Shown here in pieces: positions 1-10,091 of a stretch of 64,000 nt of DNA. The stretch spans positions 24,347,595 to 24,411,594 of the forward strand of contig OX335644.1 of NCBI GenBank assembly GCA_946894095.1, written 5' to 3'. Under the pieces are notes generated by a model, which searched no databases, had not been told where the DNA came from, and was given only the letters and a program-made list of their open reading frames with translations. Source of the stretch: Incurvaria masculella (Eukaryota > Arthropoda > Insecta > Lepidoptera > Incurvariidae). A program made the translations under genes and the position numbers. Each line of letters starts with the position of its first letter. Position 1 is the stretch's first letter.

Positions 1-502
1 ACCCTTTCCTTTCCGCTTCTGCAACCGGAAAACTGTCATAATCATCATCATATCATCATCAATTGTTGGCAGGCGGTACTCAACGGCCGATGAAGGCGGC
101 ATTCGCGCGCGGTTGCGATACTTAGATTGAGCGCGGCGAGATGAAAGATGCATTGATAGTCTAGCTATTTGAAATCTATAACGGTAAATATCTGATGCTC
201 ATATTCTGTTTTAAAACTTAGTAAACAATACAATTTATGAATATTTGTCTAATTTGAGAACACAAAGCACCAGAATAATAAAAGTTTCATTTTCAAATTA
301 TAGATAGGCCATCACATATTAATTTTTTTGATTTTCGAAATCTGTTGTGGATATTTAATACCATTAAATATTGTTTCACAAGTGAAACACGCACGTAAGT
401 TTACGTCTTTGCCAAATTAAACGCAATCGGCTCTTATCACGCCTTTAGCATAGATTCCTTTAGCTACAAATAACGTCGATTTCCGTGTTTACGAAGCACG
501 TG
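1..502. other. Non-coding, nothing recognised
   Basis: The first 130 bases are GC-rich and the rest is AT-rich. I see no open frame with coding character, no RNA gene and no repeat shared with the rest of the window. It lies beyond the 3' end of the minus-strand gene that ends at 861. Confidence 0.4.
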
Positions 503-719
503 AGGGGGCGTCCAAAAATTACGTAACGCAAAATTATAAAATGTTCGCCCGAATACGTAACAACATTACAGTTCGAAGTGCCTAACAAGCAGAAATGTTG
601 CTATTAAGAATGAAGAAAGTGACGGAAAGCAAACCTTGTCCCCACCCTCCCCCAGCGTAACAGTACTGGTCCAGACCCCCCTCCCCCAAAATGCCTTACG
701 TCATTTGTTTACGCCCCCT
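503..719. mobile_element. Short MITE-like element with AGGGGGCGT termini
   Basis: The left end reads AGGGGGCGTCC and continues into AAAAATTACGTAA. The right end is the inverse, TTTACGCCCCCT preceded by TTACGTCA. The two ends pair as imperfect terminal inverted repeats around 200 bp of non-coding DNA, as expected of a non-autonomous DNA transposon. I could not identify a clear target-site duplication. Confidence 0.45.
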
Positions 720-814
720 GACCCATAGAAAATAAGCGCCCTGTGCGCGCATGCTAGGTCTATGCCCTGACCACTAAAGCGACTATTGAAAGACATATCG
801 CATCTCGTTCAATC

Positions 815-820
815 TTTATT
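815..820 (-). terminator. Polyadenylation signal of the gene ending at 861
   Basis: On the minus strand AATAAA occurs about 40 bases after the stop codon at 861-863, a normal place for a poly(A) signal. Confidence 0.5.
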
Positions 821-860
821 AACCTTTCCGTTTCCAACAAAACACTGCTTAAAAAATCTA

Positions 861-1424
861 TCACTCCTCCAAATCCTTGGGGTCCGTCAGCGAGTCCACA
901 AACACGACCGCGTTGCACTCCGAGGCGTCGCACTGCAGCTGCGGCGGCACCTCCAGCGGCGTCACCGAGTACTCGTCCCCGATCACGTACGGCGTCCCGT
1001 CGATCCACAGCGAGTCGAACAGGCAGTAGATGTGCACCTTGACGCTCATGTAGCTCACGAACTTGTAGATCCTCCCGCCGCACTCGCCGACGTGCTCCTT
1101 GATCGCCTTGTCCGTCCGGTACATTATCAGCAGATTGTGGAACTTGGTGATCTCGTCGACGACCGTCTTCTTGATCAGGTTCGCGTATACGATGTCGGAC
1201 TCGATGTGCCTCTCCGGGTCCTCGTACATCCTCTGCTTGATCCGCAGTATCGCGTCCGACATGCGCACCCTGAAGATGACGCCGGGGTTCATGTGTTCGG
1301 GCAGGATGGAGGGGCGCTTGGTGGTCGTGGTGTACTCCACGGGGCGGTCTTTGACGGGCTTGGGGTACTCGTAGTGGTGCCGTCGCTCCCGCTGCTGGTG
1401 CTCCTCGATGTCGGAGGTGCGGAG
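861..1424 (-). CDS. Terminal exon of an unrecognised protein
   Basis: This is the last coding exon of a minus-strand gene. A pyrimidine tract and CTGCAG precede 1424, and the frame runs 187 codons to a stop at 861. Codons end mostly in G or C, unlike the surrounding AT-rich DNA, which supports real coding. The exon starts LRTSDIEEHQQRERRHH, has a short TTTT stretch, then a region rich in charged helices (VIFRVRMSDAILRIKQRMY) and a cysteine-bearing end (QLQCDASECNAVVF) finishing DPKDLEE. I recognise no domain and assign no function. It joins in phase 0 to the exon at 4677-4814. The intron between them holds a LINE, two nested MITEs, a minisatellite and a foldback element. Confidence 0.7.
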   Translation of the reverse strand, partial: LRTSDIEEHQQRERRHHYEYPKPVKDRPVEYTTTTKRPSILPEHMNPGVIFRVRMSDAILRIKQRMYEDPERHIESDIVYANLIKKTVVDEITKFHNLLIMYRTDKAIKEHVGECGGRIYKFVSYMSVKVHIYCLFDSLWIDGTPYVIGDEYSVTPLEVPPQLQCDASECNAVVFVDSLTDPKDLEE

Positions 1425-1716
1425 CTGCAGAGAGAAATACAACGTGTGAAGACATTGGTACAACATCCGACGCGGAGGAAGAACGATTGATTGGAGCTGG
1501 TAAACTAAGTAAAATTCGAATTGGCGTTGGCTATGTAATTTCGGATGTTGATACCAATTTGCTTTACATTTTGTATTTCTCTTTACATAAACGGTAACGC
1601 TGGTAAGCCACATACAACTCGTAGATGCCCTGGGTTTGGGAGAGGGAAATATGCAATAATTGTACCATCAAGAAATTATTTCCGAGATTAACGCTCATAA
1701 CACCACTTTTGTTTGC

Positions 1717-2917
1717 AAGCAGATGCCAAAAAAGTTAGCACACGGATAAAATGGGGCAGTCTGAAGGCTATTGAAAAGCAGATGGTACCCAGACCGACCT
1801 CGCGGTATGTGCCTGCACGAGTGGAAAGGCATTTTCACTCTTGTACCTATATCCGAAGAAGTGATGTCCTCAAAGTTTACTGCAAAGTTTGGTGTACCAC
1901 AAGGCTCTATTCTCGCCCCAACCCTCTTCCTTATATTTATAAATGACCTTCCCGAGCATGTGACACTAGCAATCCTAATGGTACTGTATGCAGACGATGC
2001 CAACTTTTTATCTACCGCATCAGATACAACAAACCTTATAACTAAACTTAATTTAATGCTGACAGAACTGAATATTTGGTTTAGCGCGAACGGACTCCTC
2101 ATCAACAGTTCAAAAACAAAATGTGTAAAATTCAGTATACAGCACAACCAAGACAATGAGGAATTATTCCTACAATACCAAAGTGAAATAATAAAATTTG
2201 CAACACAAACACTATTCCTAGGATTTACAATAGACCAAAATCTAAGATTTAATATACATATCGACAATCTATGCGAGAAATTACCAAAAGCGTGCTACTG
2301 CCTTAAAGTACTCTCAAAATCTTGCGGCCTCGAGACCCTCACTAACGCATACTACGGTTATTTCTATTCCATACTAACCTACGGAATAGAATTCTGGGGA
2401 TCCGCAGAAGTTTCAAGAGTGTTTAGGCTGCAAAAGAAGGCGATACGCACAATATCACATTCCACGTGGGACTCTCACTGTACTCCACTCTTTAAAAAAC
2501 TAAAGATGCTTACTGTATACGACATCTACATAAAGAAGACTGCGTTGCACGTGAGAAGGAATCCGTCAGAGTTTAGTGAACAAATACATAAATATGATAC
2601 TAGGAATAAGGGTAATGTCACACAGAAAAAACATTACACAAGTAAATATAAGAAAAGCCTTCACTATAATAGCATTAACATCTATAACAAACTTCCAAAA
2701 CAAATCCGACAAGAGTTGGATTATGGAAAATTTTGCACTCGCTTACACAACTGGCTCCTAGAAAATACTTTCTACGACCTAAAATACTTTTCAATTGTAG
2801 TCTAGACCGCTGTGTATGTGGGTGCAACGTGACGAAGAGCATTTTGTAGGTAGCGGTAAGATTACTCTGTACCATTGCCTAATTATGTTACAATAAATTA
2901 TTTGATTTGATTTGATC
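1717..2917 (+). mobile_element. 5'-truncated non-LTR retrotransposon (CR1/Jockey-like)
   Basis: An open frame of about 344 codons (1771-2805) contains reverse-transcriptase motifs GVPQGSILAPTLFLIFIND and YADDANFL, followed by the typical C-terminal thumb and connection region. It ends with a 3' tail of TTTGA repeats at about 2899-2916. Endonuclease and ORF1 are missing, so it is a 5'-truncated LINE copy. It lies inside an intron of the minus-strand gene 861-4814, in the opposite orientation. The frame is nearly intact, which suggests a fairly recent insertion. Assignment to CR1/Jockey is by motif only. Confidence 0.85.
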
Positions 2918-4013
2918 TTAAGGTGGCCCATCCCGCTCATCTCCCCATACAAAAGGGGAAAGAAGATCAAGCCCATATTTCTTGTCAGAGATCCAAAATT
3001 TTGCTTAAGGCGGCCCAACCCGGCGGGCCTAACTCATTCGCGGGCACGGTACAAAACCGTGCTGTTGCGCTCTGGGACCTTCTCTGTTTCAAAGAATAAG
3101 ACAGGCTCCGTGATGAGGAAGATGCAACATGTCCACAAAAAAGACAATGTGCATAGTGTATGATTTGGTAAGATTTACGAAAATTTTAATTTCAAAACGA
3201 CTTATAGCTAAAAGTAAACCACGACCGCTGTAGTCAAAAATCTAACAAAAACCAAAAAGATCATAAATCTTGATTAAATAAGCTATGTCTGATGACTAAT
3301 CTTTTTACGATGTTCTTACTTTATCATAGCGTAATCCACCTCCAAAGTTATCGTATAAAACGCGCGAAAAATTCGAACTTTCGGACCTTATAACTTATAA
3401 ACCAAACATAATTTTACAATGCCAATGGTCATCAGACATCGAGTTCGATCAAATAAAGCTATTTTGAGCAAAATTTTGGATCTCTGACAAGAAATATGGG
3501 CGTGATCTTCTTTCCCCTTTTGTATGGGGAGATGAGCGGGTTGGGCCACCTTAAAATAGCTTTATTTGATCGAACTAGATGTCTGATGACCATTGGCATT
3601 GTAAAATTGTGTTTGGTTTCTAAGTTATAAGGTCCGAAAGTTCGCATTTTTCGCGCGTTTTATACAATAACTTTGGAGGTGGATTACGTAATGATAAAGT
3701 AAGAACATCTGAAAAAGGTTAGTCATCAGACATAGCTTATTTAATCAAGATTTATAATGTATTTGGTTTTTGTTCGATTTGTTACTACAGCGGTCGTGGT
3801 TTACTTTTAGCTATAAGTCGTTTTTAAATTAAAATTTTCGTAAATCTTACCAAATCATACACTATGCACATTGTCTTTTTTGTGGACATGTTGCATCTTC
3901 CTCATCACGAAGCCTGTCTTTTTCTTTGAAACAGAGAAGGTCCCAGAGCGAAACAGCACGGTTTTGTACCGTGCCCGCGAATGAGTAAGGCCCGCCGGGT
4001 TGGGCCACCTTAA
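2918..4013 (-). mobile_element. TTAA-flanked MITE, interrupted by another copy of itself
   Basis: The outer element starts with TTAAGGTGGCCCATCCCGC and ends with the inverted form GGGTTGGGCCACCTTAA, so each end carries the TTAA target. At 3005-3554 a second full copy in the opposite orientation interrupts it; the outer element resumes at AATAGCTTTATTTGATC. TTAA specificity and the GGTGGCCCA terminal repeat suggest a piggyBac-type non-autonomous element. There is no coding capacity. Confidence 0.8.
3005..3554 (+). mobile_element. Inner TTAA MITE nested in a related copy
   Basis: A complete copy of about 550 bp has the ends TTAAGGCGGCCCAACCCGG and GGTTGGGCCACCTTAA. The target within the outer copy has TTAA on both sides of the insert, where other family members (for example near 28047) read TCAA, so the outer copy probably carried a TTAA at that site. 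Confidence 0.8.
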
Positions 4014-4079
4014 GAGTACCAACTGACACATTGCTACTGGTCTAAGGAATGGGTGGCATATATATTGCTTAAAGCGGGT

Positions 4080-4676
4080 TTGCTACTTCGGAGAAGGGCG
4101 ACGCATCGCAGGTACGGGGGTAGCTTTGGCGCAACGCAAGTCCATATACATACAGGCGTGGGGTACATTGGTGGTCTGATAGACGCAGGTATGCTACTAC
4201 CCCACATAGCAGTTACGATTGAAGGGGTAGGTTACGTTGGTGCTGCGCTTGACGCGGGTGTGCTGCTGTGGGAAAGAAGATACGCGTCGCAGGTACGAGT
4301 GAAGGGATGTGGTATATTTGGCGCATCGCAAGTCCATATACAGGGGGTCCATTCAGAGTAAGAGTGAGTTCGAATTCGCCACTAAATATCAACTCACTTT
4401 TTTAAATAGTTAATGTTTCCACACTTCTAGAACATCATTACAGTTAGGTAAAAATCTGGTTTGTCCCGTAAATCCGTTGGAAGTATAAATAACGGTTCCG
4501 TTATTTAAATAATAATATATTTCCCAGCTATTTTTAGGTTAACTCACTCCCGAACTCGAACTCACTCTTGCTCTGAATGGCCCCCCAGGGGTGGGGTATA
4601 TTGGTCCTCTGCTAGATGTTGGCGTGCTGTTGTGGGGAAGGGACACGTCGCAGGTTTACGAACCGGGTCGGGGTAC
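4080..4676. repeat. Degenerate minisatellite of roughly 95 bp, split by a foldback element
   Basis: Related units recur with the pattern GGGTAYATTGGTSSTCTG followed by GACGCGGGTGTGCTGCTGTGG and a CGTCGCAGGT box, at about 4080-4345 and 4585-4676. The break between the blocks is a separate inverted-repeat element. The array directly abuts the donor of the exon at 4677. The plus-strand open frame through it is a by-product of the repeat. Confidence 0.55.
4348..4580. mobile_element. Foldback element inside the minisatellite
   Basis: The left end CCATTCAGAGTAAGAGTGAG is mirrored by CTCACTCTTGCTCTGAATGG at the right end, with the inverted repeat running on to about 30 bp. The interior is AT-rich and non-coding. 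It separates two blocks of the same minisatellite, so it inserted after the array formed. Confidence 0.65.
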
Positions 4677-4814
4677 CTTGGCGCGTCGCTTGACTCTATT
4701 GTGGTCCTCCGGTGGAGCTGCTAGCCCGCCGAGGACGTCACCATAGTTGCTCTGATAGCCGTCGAATAGGCTGAAGTCGTAGGACTCCACGGACGCCTTT
4801 CCGTGGCGCTCTTG
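4677..4814 (-). CDS. Penultimate known exon of the unrecognised protein
   Basis: The exon has an acceptor TTTGTAG before 4814 and a donor GTACCC after 4677. It encodes 46 residues, QERHGKASVESYDFS through LFDGYQSNYGDVLGG to NRVKRRAK. It is phase 0 on both sides and joins directly to the exon at 861-1424. The RVKRR run resembles a furin-type cleavage site, which would fit a secreted or membrane proprotein, but no signal peptide is visible here. The upstream exon(s) were not found, so the gene's 5' end is unknown. Confidence 0.6.
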
Positions 4815-4946
4815 CTACAAACATAAACATTTATGCTTGACGGTTCAATCTATAGACTAGTTGGCATGAACTATTGTGAAGAAGAGTAGAACAAGAACAT
4901 AGTAAATGACCATTACGGGAAAGTACCTAATGCATGAATACATGAA

Positions 4947-5316
4947 CCTCAGTGGCCCAGTGGCGCGACACTTCGGCGATCGCTCTCCGAAGTTAAGCAA
5001 CGCTAGGTCCGGTCTGGTCTTGGATGGGTGACCATTCGACCGTTGAGAGGCTGGCCGTGGTTCGGATTCCACGTTAAACTGTAGGTCCCCTTCCTTACTT
5101 ACTAGGCTAGGTAATTCCGCCCGGTTTGGTACCACCGCATTGGATGAACGATGGTCGAAGCGGCAATGAAAATTGTCCGTGTTCTCCATCCAGTTCAATG
5201 TAGCCGTGCAATATAAGGTCCTGGCATGGCACCTAGTTTCCTTGTGGTGTGTTGGGCTAATACCATGACAGAAGGTGTGGTATTAGCCATCCATGTCGTC
5301 ACATAAAAAAATAAAT
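4947..5316 (+). mobile_element. SINE with a 5S-rRNA-like head
   Basis: The head holds GAAGTTAAGCAACGCT and CTTGGATGGGTGACC, which match the internal promoter region of 5S rRNA. The body follows (TTCGGATTCCACGTTAAACT, GGCATGGCACCTAGTT) and the copy ends in an A-rich tail. This is a full-length copy of the family that recurs through the window. Confidence 0.75.
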
Positions 5317-5501
5317 TAAATCAGTTTATTAAAAATCAACACTTTCCTTTAGTTTTTCTCATAACATTACTTCACAGGATTTGTTACCTTATAAGCGACA
5401 CTATTGACTGGTGCAATAACACAGAATGAGATACTTTTCTCAAATAAATTCGATTCCCGGCTAGAAAAACTATTTTTTAAAAAACCTAATGCAGTGTTAG
5501 T

Positions 5502-5990
5502 TTTTTAGGGTTCCGTACCCAAAGGGTGAAAACGGAACCCTATTACTAATACTCCGATGTCCGTCCGTCCGTCTGTCACAGGGCTATATCTCATGAACCG
5601 TAATAGGTAGGCAGCTGAAATTTTCATAGAGTGTGTATTTATTTTGCCGCTATAACAACAAATAGGTAAAATAAAAAAAACCGGCCAAGTGCGAGTCGGA
5701 CTCGAACACGAAGGGTTCCGTACCATCGAACAAAAAAATCACGTTTTTTGTATGGGGCCTTTAATTTAAATTATTTTATAATCTCACCTATTTGTTGTTT
5801 GGACGGACAGCGGAGGCTTAGTAATAGGGTTCCGTTTTGACCCTTTGGGTACGGAACCCTAAAAACTAATAAAAATTCAAGGGGGGCCCCATACAAAAAA
5901 ACGTGATTTTTGGTGTTGATGGTAAGGAACCCTTCATGTGCGAGTCCGACTCGCACATGAAGTCCGACACGCAAAATCGTAACTGTCTTC
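5502..5990. mobile_element. Cluster of GGTTCCGTACC-type interspersed repeats
   Basis: Two or three pieces of one family lie head to head: a reverse copy at about 5502-5690, a forward copy at about 5685-5865 and a reverse fragment to 5990. Landmarks are CCGGCCAAGTGCGAGTCGG, GAAGGGTTCCGTACC, a GACGGACGG microsatellite and TACGGAACCCTA. I recognise this as a repeat common in lepidopteran DNA. It is non-coding. Confidence 0.7.
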
Positions 5991-6420
5991 AGGGTTTTTG
6001 GCAATTTCTTATAGTTTAGGATTTGTGTGATTACTTAAGTGATTGAAATTTTAATCCATGATGGTGTGTGCATGTAATGGAACATAATAAACGAATAAAC
6101 TCACTTTGTAGTGTGGAAGTTTGTGAGGCGTAAAATTTGGAAAGACTGCTGCATCTGAGGCCAACTGCAATGAATTACAAAAAAAATACTGTGCAGTAGA
6201 GATACCATAAGTTGAACGATACCTTGGGATGCACTTAGACAGACACTGTACAGTAGTCGTGGGCGTTTCCACTGGTCTTCGAAAACGTTAGTAACTGTTA
6301 TTGCTGATGCCGATAGCCGTTTGCGGAAACTGTTGCAAAAAGAAATGAAAAAAAAACTCACTCTCCCTTCTTCCTTTTTTTTTGCTGGACATGAATGGGT
6401 ATAATGACATCTAGCACGGT

Positions 6421-6454
6421 TTGTTGAGAATACAGTAACCTGTATTCTCAACAA
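6421..6454. repeat. Perfect 15-bp hairpin, 4-nt loop
   Basis: TTGTTGAGAATACAG and its exact reverse complement flank the loop TAAC. It is short, perfect and isolated. Confidence 0.7.
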
Positions 6455-6906
6455 AAGTCAGAAAAAACTTTTTATCCTCGACAAAATAATCCCCAGAAAT
6501 AATATAACACAAATGATAAATAAACATAATTCTCATTTATTTAATATGGCTATTAGCATTTAGAAATACTAATCGTTGGACTTTTCCTGTAAGCAAACCA
6601 AAACGGCGGTCGATAACAATGTAGCCCCTCTTCGACTACAGTGCGCACTGCGCGCGCGCATTACAGTTTCGGCGGTAACAGGCGGTAAAGAGTCGCCGGC
6701 TACAAGCCGCAACGAAGTAATTATTAGTATTACTAACTATTACTCGTAACTCCAGTTACGAGAGTCGCCGCCGGCTGCGAGCCTCAACCGTTACAGCTAC
6801 TGCCGCCCGCTATTGCGCGAGCGAGACAGTCGCGGCTGGCGGGTCGTTGCGTCTAGACGGCTCGCAACCTACGCGCTTTCGTTGGCGCGCCGCGTGCGCA
6901 ACAAAC

Positions 6907-6945
6907 CAGTATGGCCGCTACAAGAAATTTGTAGTGGCCATACTG
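6907..6945. repeat. 17-bp hairpin in GC-rich patch
   Basis: CAGTATGGCCGCTACAA pairs with TTGTAGTGGCCATACTG across a 5-nt loop, with a single G-T position. It lies at the right edge of the CpG-rich patch. Confidence 0.65.
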
Positions 6946-7479
6946 CTCGGCGTAAAATGAATACTTCGTTTATACACTAGTAACAGTTATACGAACCCAT
7001 TTCTCATTTCTCGTCCCACGACTACTGTACAGTATTTGGCAAACGTAAGCAACTTGATAACTTTCTTAAGTTTTCACCGTTGCTGTGCATCATATTTGTC
7101 GAACTTACGGCGCGTGATGCCGTACAGGGCCGACAGGTTTCGCTTCCAACGCCATACTTGTACACCTAAAATCTTCGCAGCCTATCTGGGTACAATGCTT
7201 GGAAAATTTCTCGAATGAGCTAAAAAAAAAATTTGAGTAGAATGTTCGGAAATTTTGAAGGAGAAAAGGGCGCTTAAATAAACAAAAAAAATATGTTGAC
7301 AAGTCCAAGGCTGAGCCGACCCTCGTCAGTTACAGTCTGACGATCCGGGTCGAAACATGTCGGCCCAGTACGGCATCGCACACCAGGAAACCGTAATTTC
7401 GACAAACATTTGGCCAATAAATATGTGTAATGCGGGAGCAAGACATGGGCGTGCGTATTCATTGAGAAGCGGACTCCGT

Positions 7480-8130
7480 TCAGTGCGGCTCCGACCTTCC
7501 AGGGAACAACTGCATATTCACAATCAAATAGGGATTTTTAGCGTGGACCTGACGCATGACCTTAATTTCGGACGCCATAGCGAGGATAAAGATGAACTCG
7601 CCTCAAAATTGCTGGCAGCCCTAAACAGGTAGCGTCACTATTTCGAGCTTGACCAAAACTGCTCCTTTACAAGGCGCAGATAAGGTCTTGGGTGGAGTAT
7701 CGTTCGCATTTGTGGGACGGCTCAGGTAAGCATCTGCTTGGCTCCCTGAGCTCGAAGTATACCTGAATTTAGAGACCCTACAACACTAACCGAAGGGATG
7801 TAGGGTCTATCTCTGTGTTCTTCCGTCTTTAACATGGAGGATGCTCGTCAGAGCTGCGTTAAGCTGTCCCTCCGTCCCCTTTCTACCTTCGCTCAGCGCA
7901 GAACAGGCGGATAATGCACCCACTGACAGTCGGAATTCCAAATATAAGAACCAACCGATCATCTAGATCCTCCATTTATAGGTTCGGTAAAAAAAATATT
8001 TAACACCTTCCCGAGCTATTTCCCCCAAAATACAAACTGGGGGTACTTCAAACATGGTGTCTCGCAGCCGATCCGGTCGGCATGGGTCTCGCAGAGGTCC
8101 GGGCGTACGCCATATGCCACGCATAACATA
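7480..8130 (+). mobile_element. Degenerate LINE fragment
   Basis: The translated pieces VDLTHDLNFGR, ELASKLLAALNR and, after stops and frameshifts, sequence related to the better copy at 62455-63050 show the C-terminal region of a non-LTR reverse transcriptase. Many stops make it a dead remnant. Confidence 0.6.
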
Positions 8131-8439
8131 CAAAAATGAAAACATAAATGTAACCTTATGAGGAGCGTGGGATTCCCATTGAGCAGCGCACGTGCCGATC
8201 ACAAGACAGAGCGCCCACTGTAACAAAATTACAACCAGTAATAATAATAAAAATGGCTGATGGCTTCTGATGCGGGGCCATTCTCTGGCGTGCTTGAGGC
8301 CGGTGGCTTGCTGTCTACACGCTGGGTGTAAGAAAGGGCAGGAGTAGCGACGGAAACTCATTCGTACAGCGTCTTTCGTAGCGCCGGCCAGTCCGTTCGC
8401 TTATGAATTCGTACACTACTGAGTCCAACGACGTTCGTC

Positions 8440-8675
8440 AGCATAGCCCAGTGGCGCGACGCCTTACGGATCGATAAGCTGGGTGAAGCAACTCTGAGCG
8501 CGGTTGGATTTTTTTTATGTAACTCGACATGGATGGCTAATACCGAACTGACCGTCAGTCAGATATTAGCCTAACACACCACATGGGACTAGGTGCCATG
8601 CCAGGACCTTCCTTATATTGCTCGGCTACATTGAACTGGATGGAAAACACGGACAATTTTAATTGCTGCTTCGGC
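8440..8675. mobile_element. Composite SINE: forward head, reversed body
   Basis: A 5S-type head (CCCAGTGGCGCGACG, then AAGCTGGGTGAAGCA) runs forward to about 8510. From there the body of the same family reads in reverse (GACATGGATGGCTAATACC, TGCCATGCCAGGACC). It is a rearranged copy or two fused copies. Confidence 0.6.
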
Positions 8676-8861
8676 ATGTTTAAGGTATAATCATGAATAT
8701 AAGCTACTCTATGATATAGGTTATCCAAAAAATATAAATGTATGGATGTACCTCTCAGTTGATTTATTAAATGTTCAAAATATCAGTACATTATGTGAGT
8801 GAGGAAACAGGCACGAGTCATTGGAACTCGATCACAGTATTATCCTCTTGCAGCTGTATTT

Positions 8862-8975
8862 AGAGTGGAAGGACTAACTTTAATCTGCCGGAATAAACCG
8901 GTTTTTGTATAGTTAGCCGGTGCTAATCTCGTACTTTGTTTTGACAGGTGCTCTCTGAATACGACTGTAAACTTA
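8862..8975. mobile_element. Small MITE, relative of 38133-38268
   Basis: It shares GGACTAACTTTA, TAAACCGGTTTTT, GCCGGTGCTAATC and GAATACGACTG with the copy at 38.2 kb. It ends with a short inverted repeat around AGAGTG and CACT or CTCT. The flanks (8676-8861 and 8976-9466) show no gene. Confidence 0.5.
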
Positions 8976-9466
8976 AAAAATATTAGACATAGAAAAAAAA
9001 AACAAAAAACAGAGAGATATAAGTTGCCCGATGCAAGGGTGTGTGGTATAAACAATTCAACCAAATGAGAAAAGGTTGATTGGCTTAGCGATAGTGCACT
9101 AGGTTCGTCCCATACATAGGGCCGCTGGTGTCCAGCCAACACCGGGCCCAGACGGCATAAGAAAGAATATAGGAAGACAGCATTGTAGTTATTTTAGAGA
9201 AAAACTTACCGCAAAAGTGGCGAGAGGATTTCTTGAACGCATATTCCCGTTGGAACTGTGTTCAAGACCCTGAGAGCTCGCTTGGAGGAATAAGTCGGGT
9301 GCCCAGTCGCAGCCCACTGGTCACGTTGCGAAGCTGAGACGATATCTCGAGCTAGGCGGCAATTTCGCTAGTCGAGCGTTTGATTGATTCATTAGGTAGG
9401 TTGTTTATGGGTTGTTATTTTTAACGATGATTCAGTCCGATTTTGAAATGGAAACCTCATGTGTTT

Positions 9467-9842
9467 TTATGTAACTGAACATGAATGGCTAATACAACAC
9501 CCACTGTCATGATATCCCAACACACCGTACTCTAAAGGAATTAGGTGCCATGCCAGGACGCCGCATGTGAGCACGGCTACATTATACTTGATGGAAAACA
9601 GTATTTTTTAATATATCTTTTCATACAATGTGATGGTACCAACCCAGGTGGGCTTTACCCTACCACCTCTTCAGCAGTCTTTTTATGGATTCCGAACCAT
9701 AGATGAGCTCGCATTCATGACGAAGTGCATTTATCCAACTCAGAAAGAGAAAGAAATTGGTGCATGAATGGGCGAGAATCGAGACATGACCTCTGGCATG
9801 GAAGCTAACTTCCTGCGCCCCTGAGCTACGAGCCGGACTAAG
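9467..9842 (-). mobile_element. SINE copy (reverse)
   Basis: The body landmarks GGAATTAGGTGCCATGCCAG and TGATGGTACCAACCCAGG are followed by the distal segment TCGCATTCATGACGAAGTGC, all reversed. It ends near CGCCCCTGAGCTACGAGCC, the reversed tRNA-like head, and is moderately diverged. Confidence 0.65.
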
Positions 9843-10091
9843 TATATGTTTATTAAAGTAAATCAAAACAATAGAAACAGCAGCAACACATTAATTAGTG
9901 AATCAGGTCTTCATAGTCGTAAAATAGTGGGATATTTTAATAAAAACACTGAGATTGCTTATAAAAAAAATATTTTATTAATTATGGAGAAAAACCAAAA
10001 GATAATACAAAAGAACATAACTAAACAAAATATGACAAAAAAGTGTTCTTCCACTTTGGAAAAAAATGTGACTGGAGCTTAGCACGGTTGG
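9843..10091. other. AT-rich spacer, nothing seen
   Basis: Lysine- and asparagine-rich frames here reflect A-rich DNA and show no conserved motif. Confidence 0.4.

Larger units (their letters stand above)
5991..7479. other. Intergenic stretch with hairpins and a GC-rich patch
   Basis: There is no supported gene. Two strong hairpins lie at 6421-6454 and 6907-6945. Around 6600-6950 the base composition turns GC-rich with many CpG, which could mark a promoter for the minus-strand gene downstream, but I found no coding exon there. The remaining frames lack coding character. Confidence 0.35.

Noticed and set aside
760..1490. Other long frames over the exon at 861-1424 on both strands
   Set aside because: They are shadows of a GC3-rich exon; only the frame ending at 861 has a matching acceptor and joins the upstream exon in phase.
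4053..4361. Glycine-rich 102-codon plus-strand protein
   Set aside because: The frame follows a degenerate minisatellite unit and has no start context or homology.
4976..5042. A 5S rRNA gene
   Set aside because: Only the internal-promoter part is similar, the rest of the 5S sequence is absent, and the segment is joined to the SINE body with an A tail in several places.
8840..9142. Minus-strand 100-codon frame with a hydrophobic stretch
   Set aside because: It overlaps a small MITE shared with 38.2 kb and poly-A/T runs create the phenylalanine-rich part.
9205..9345. Possible plus-strand exon reading LPQKWREDFLNAYSRWN
   Set aside because: No supporting splice sites in phase with a neighbour, no recognised family and a stop shortly after; could be repeat debris.
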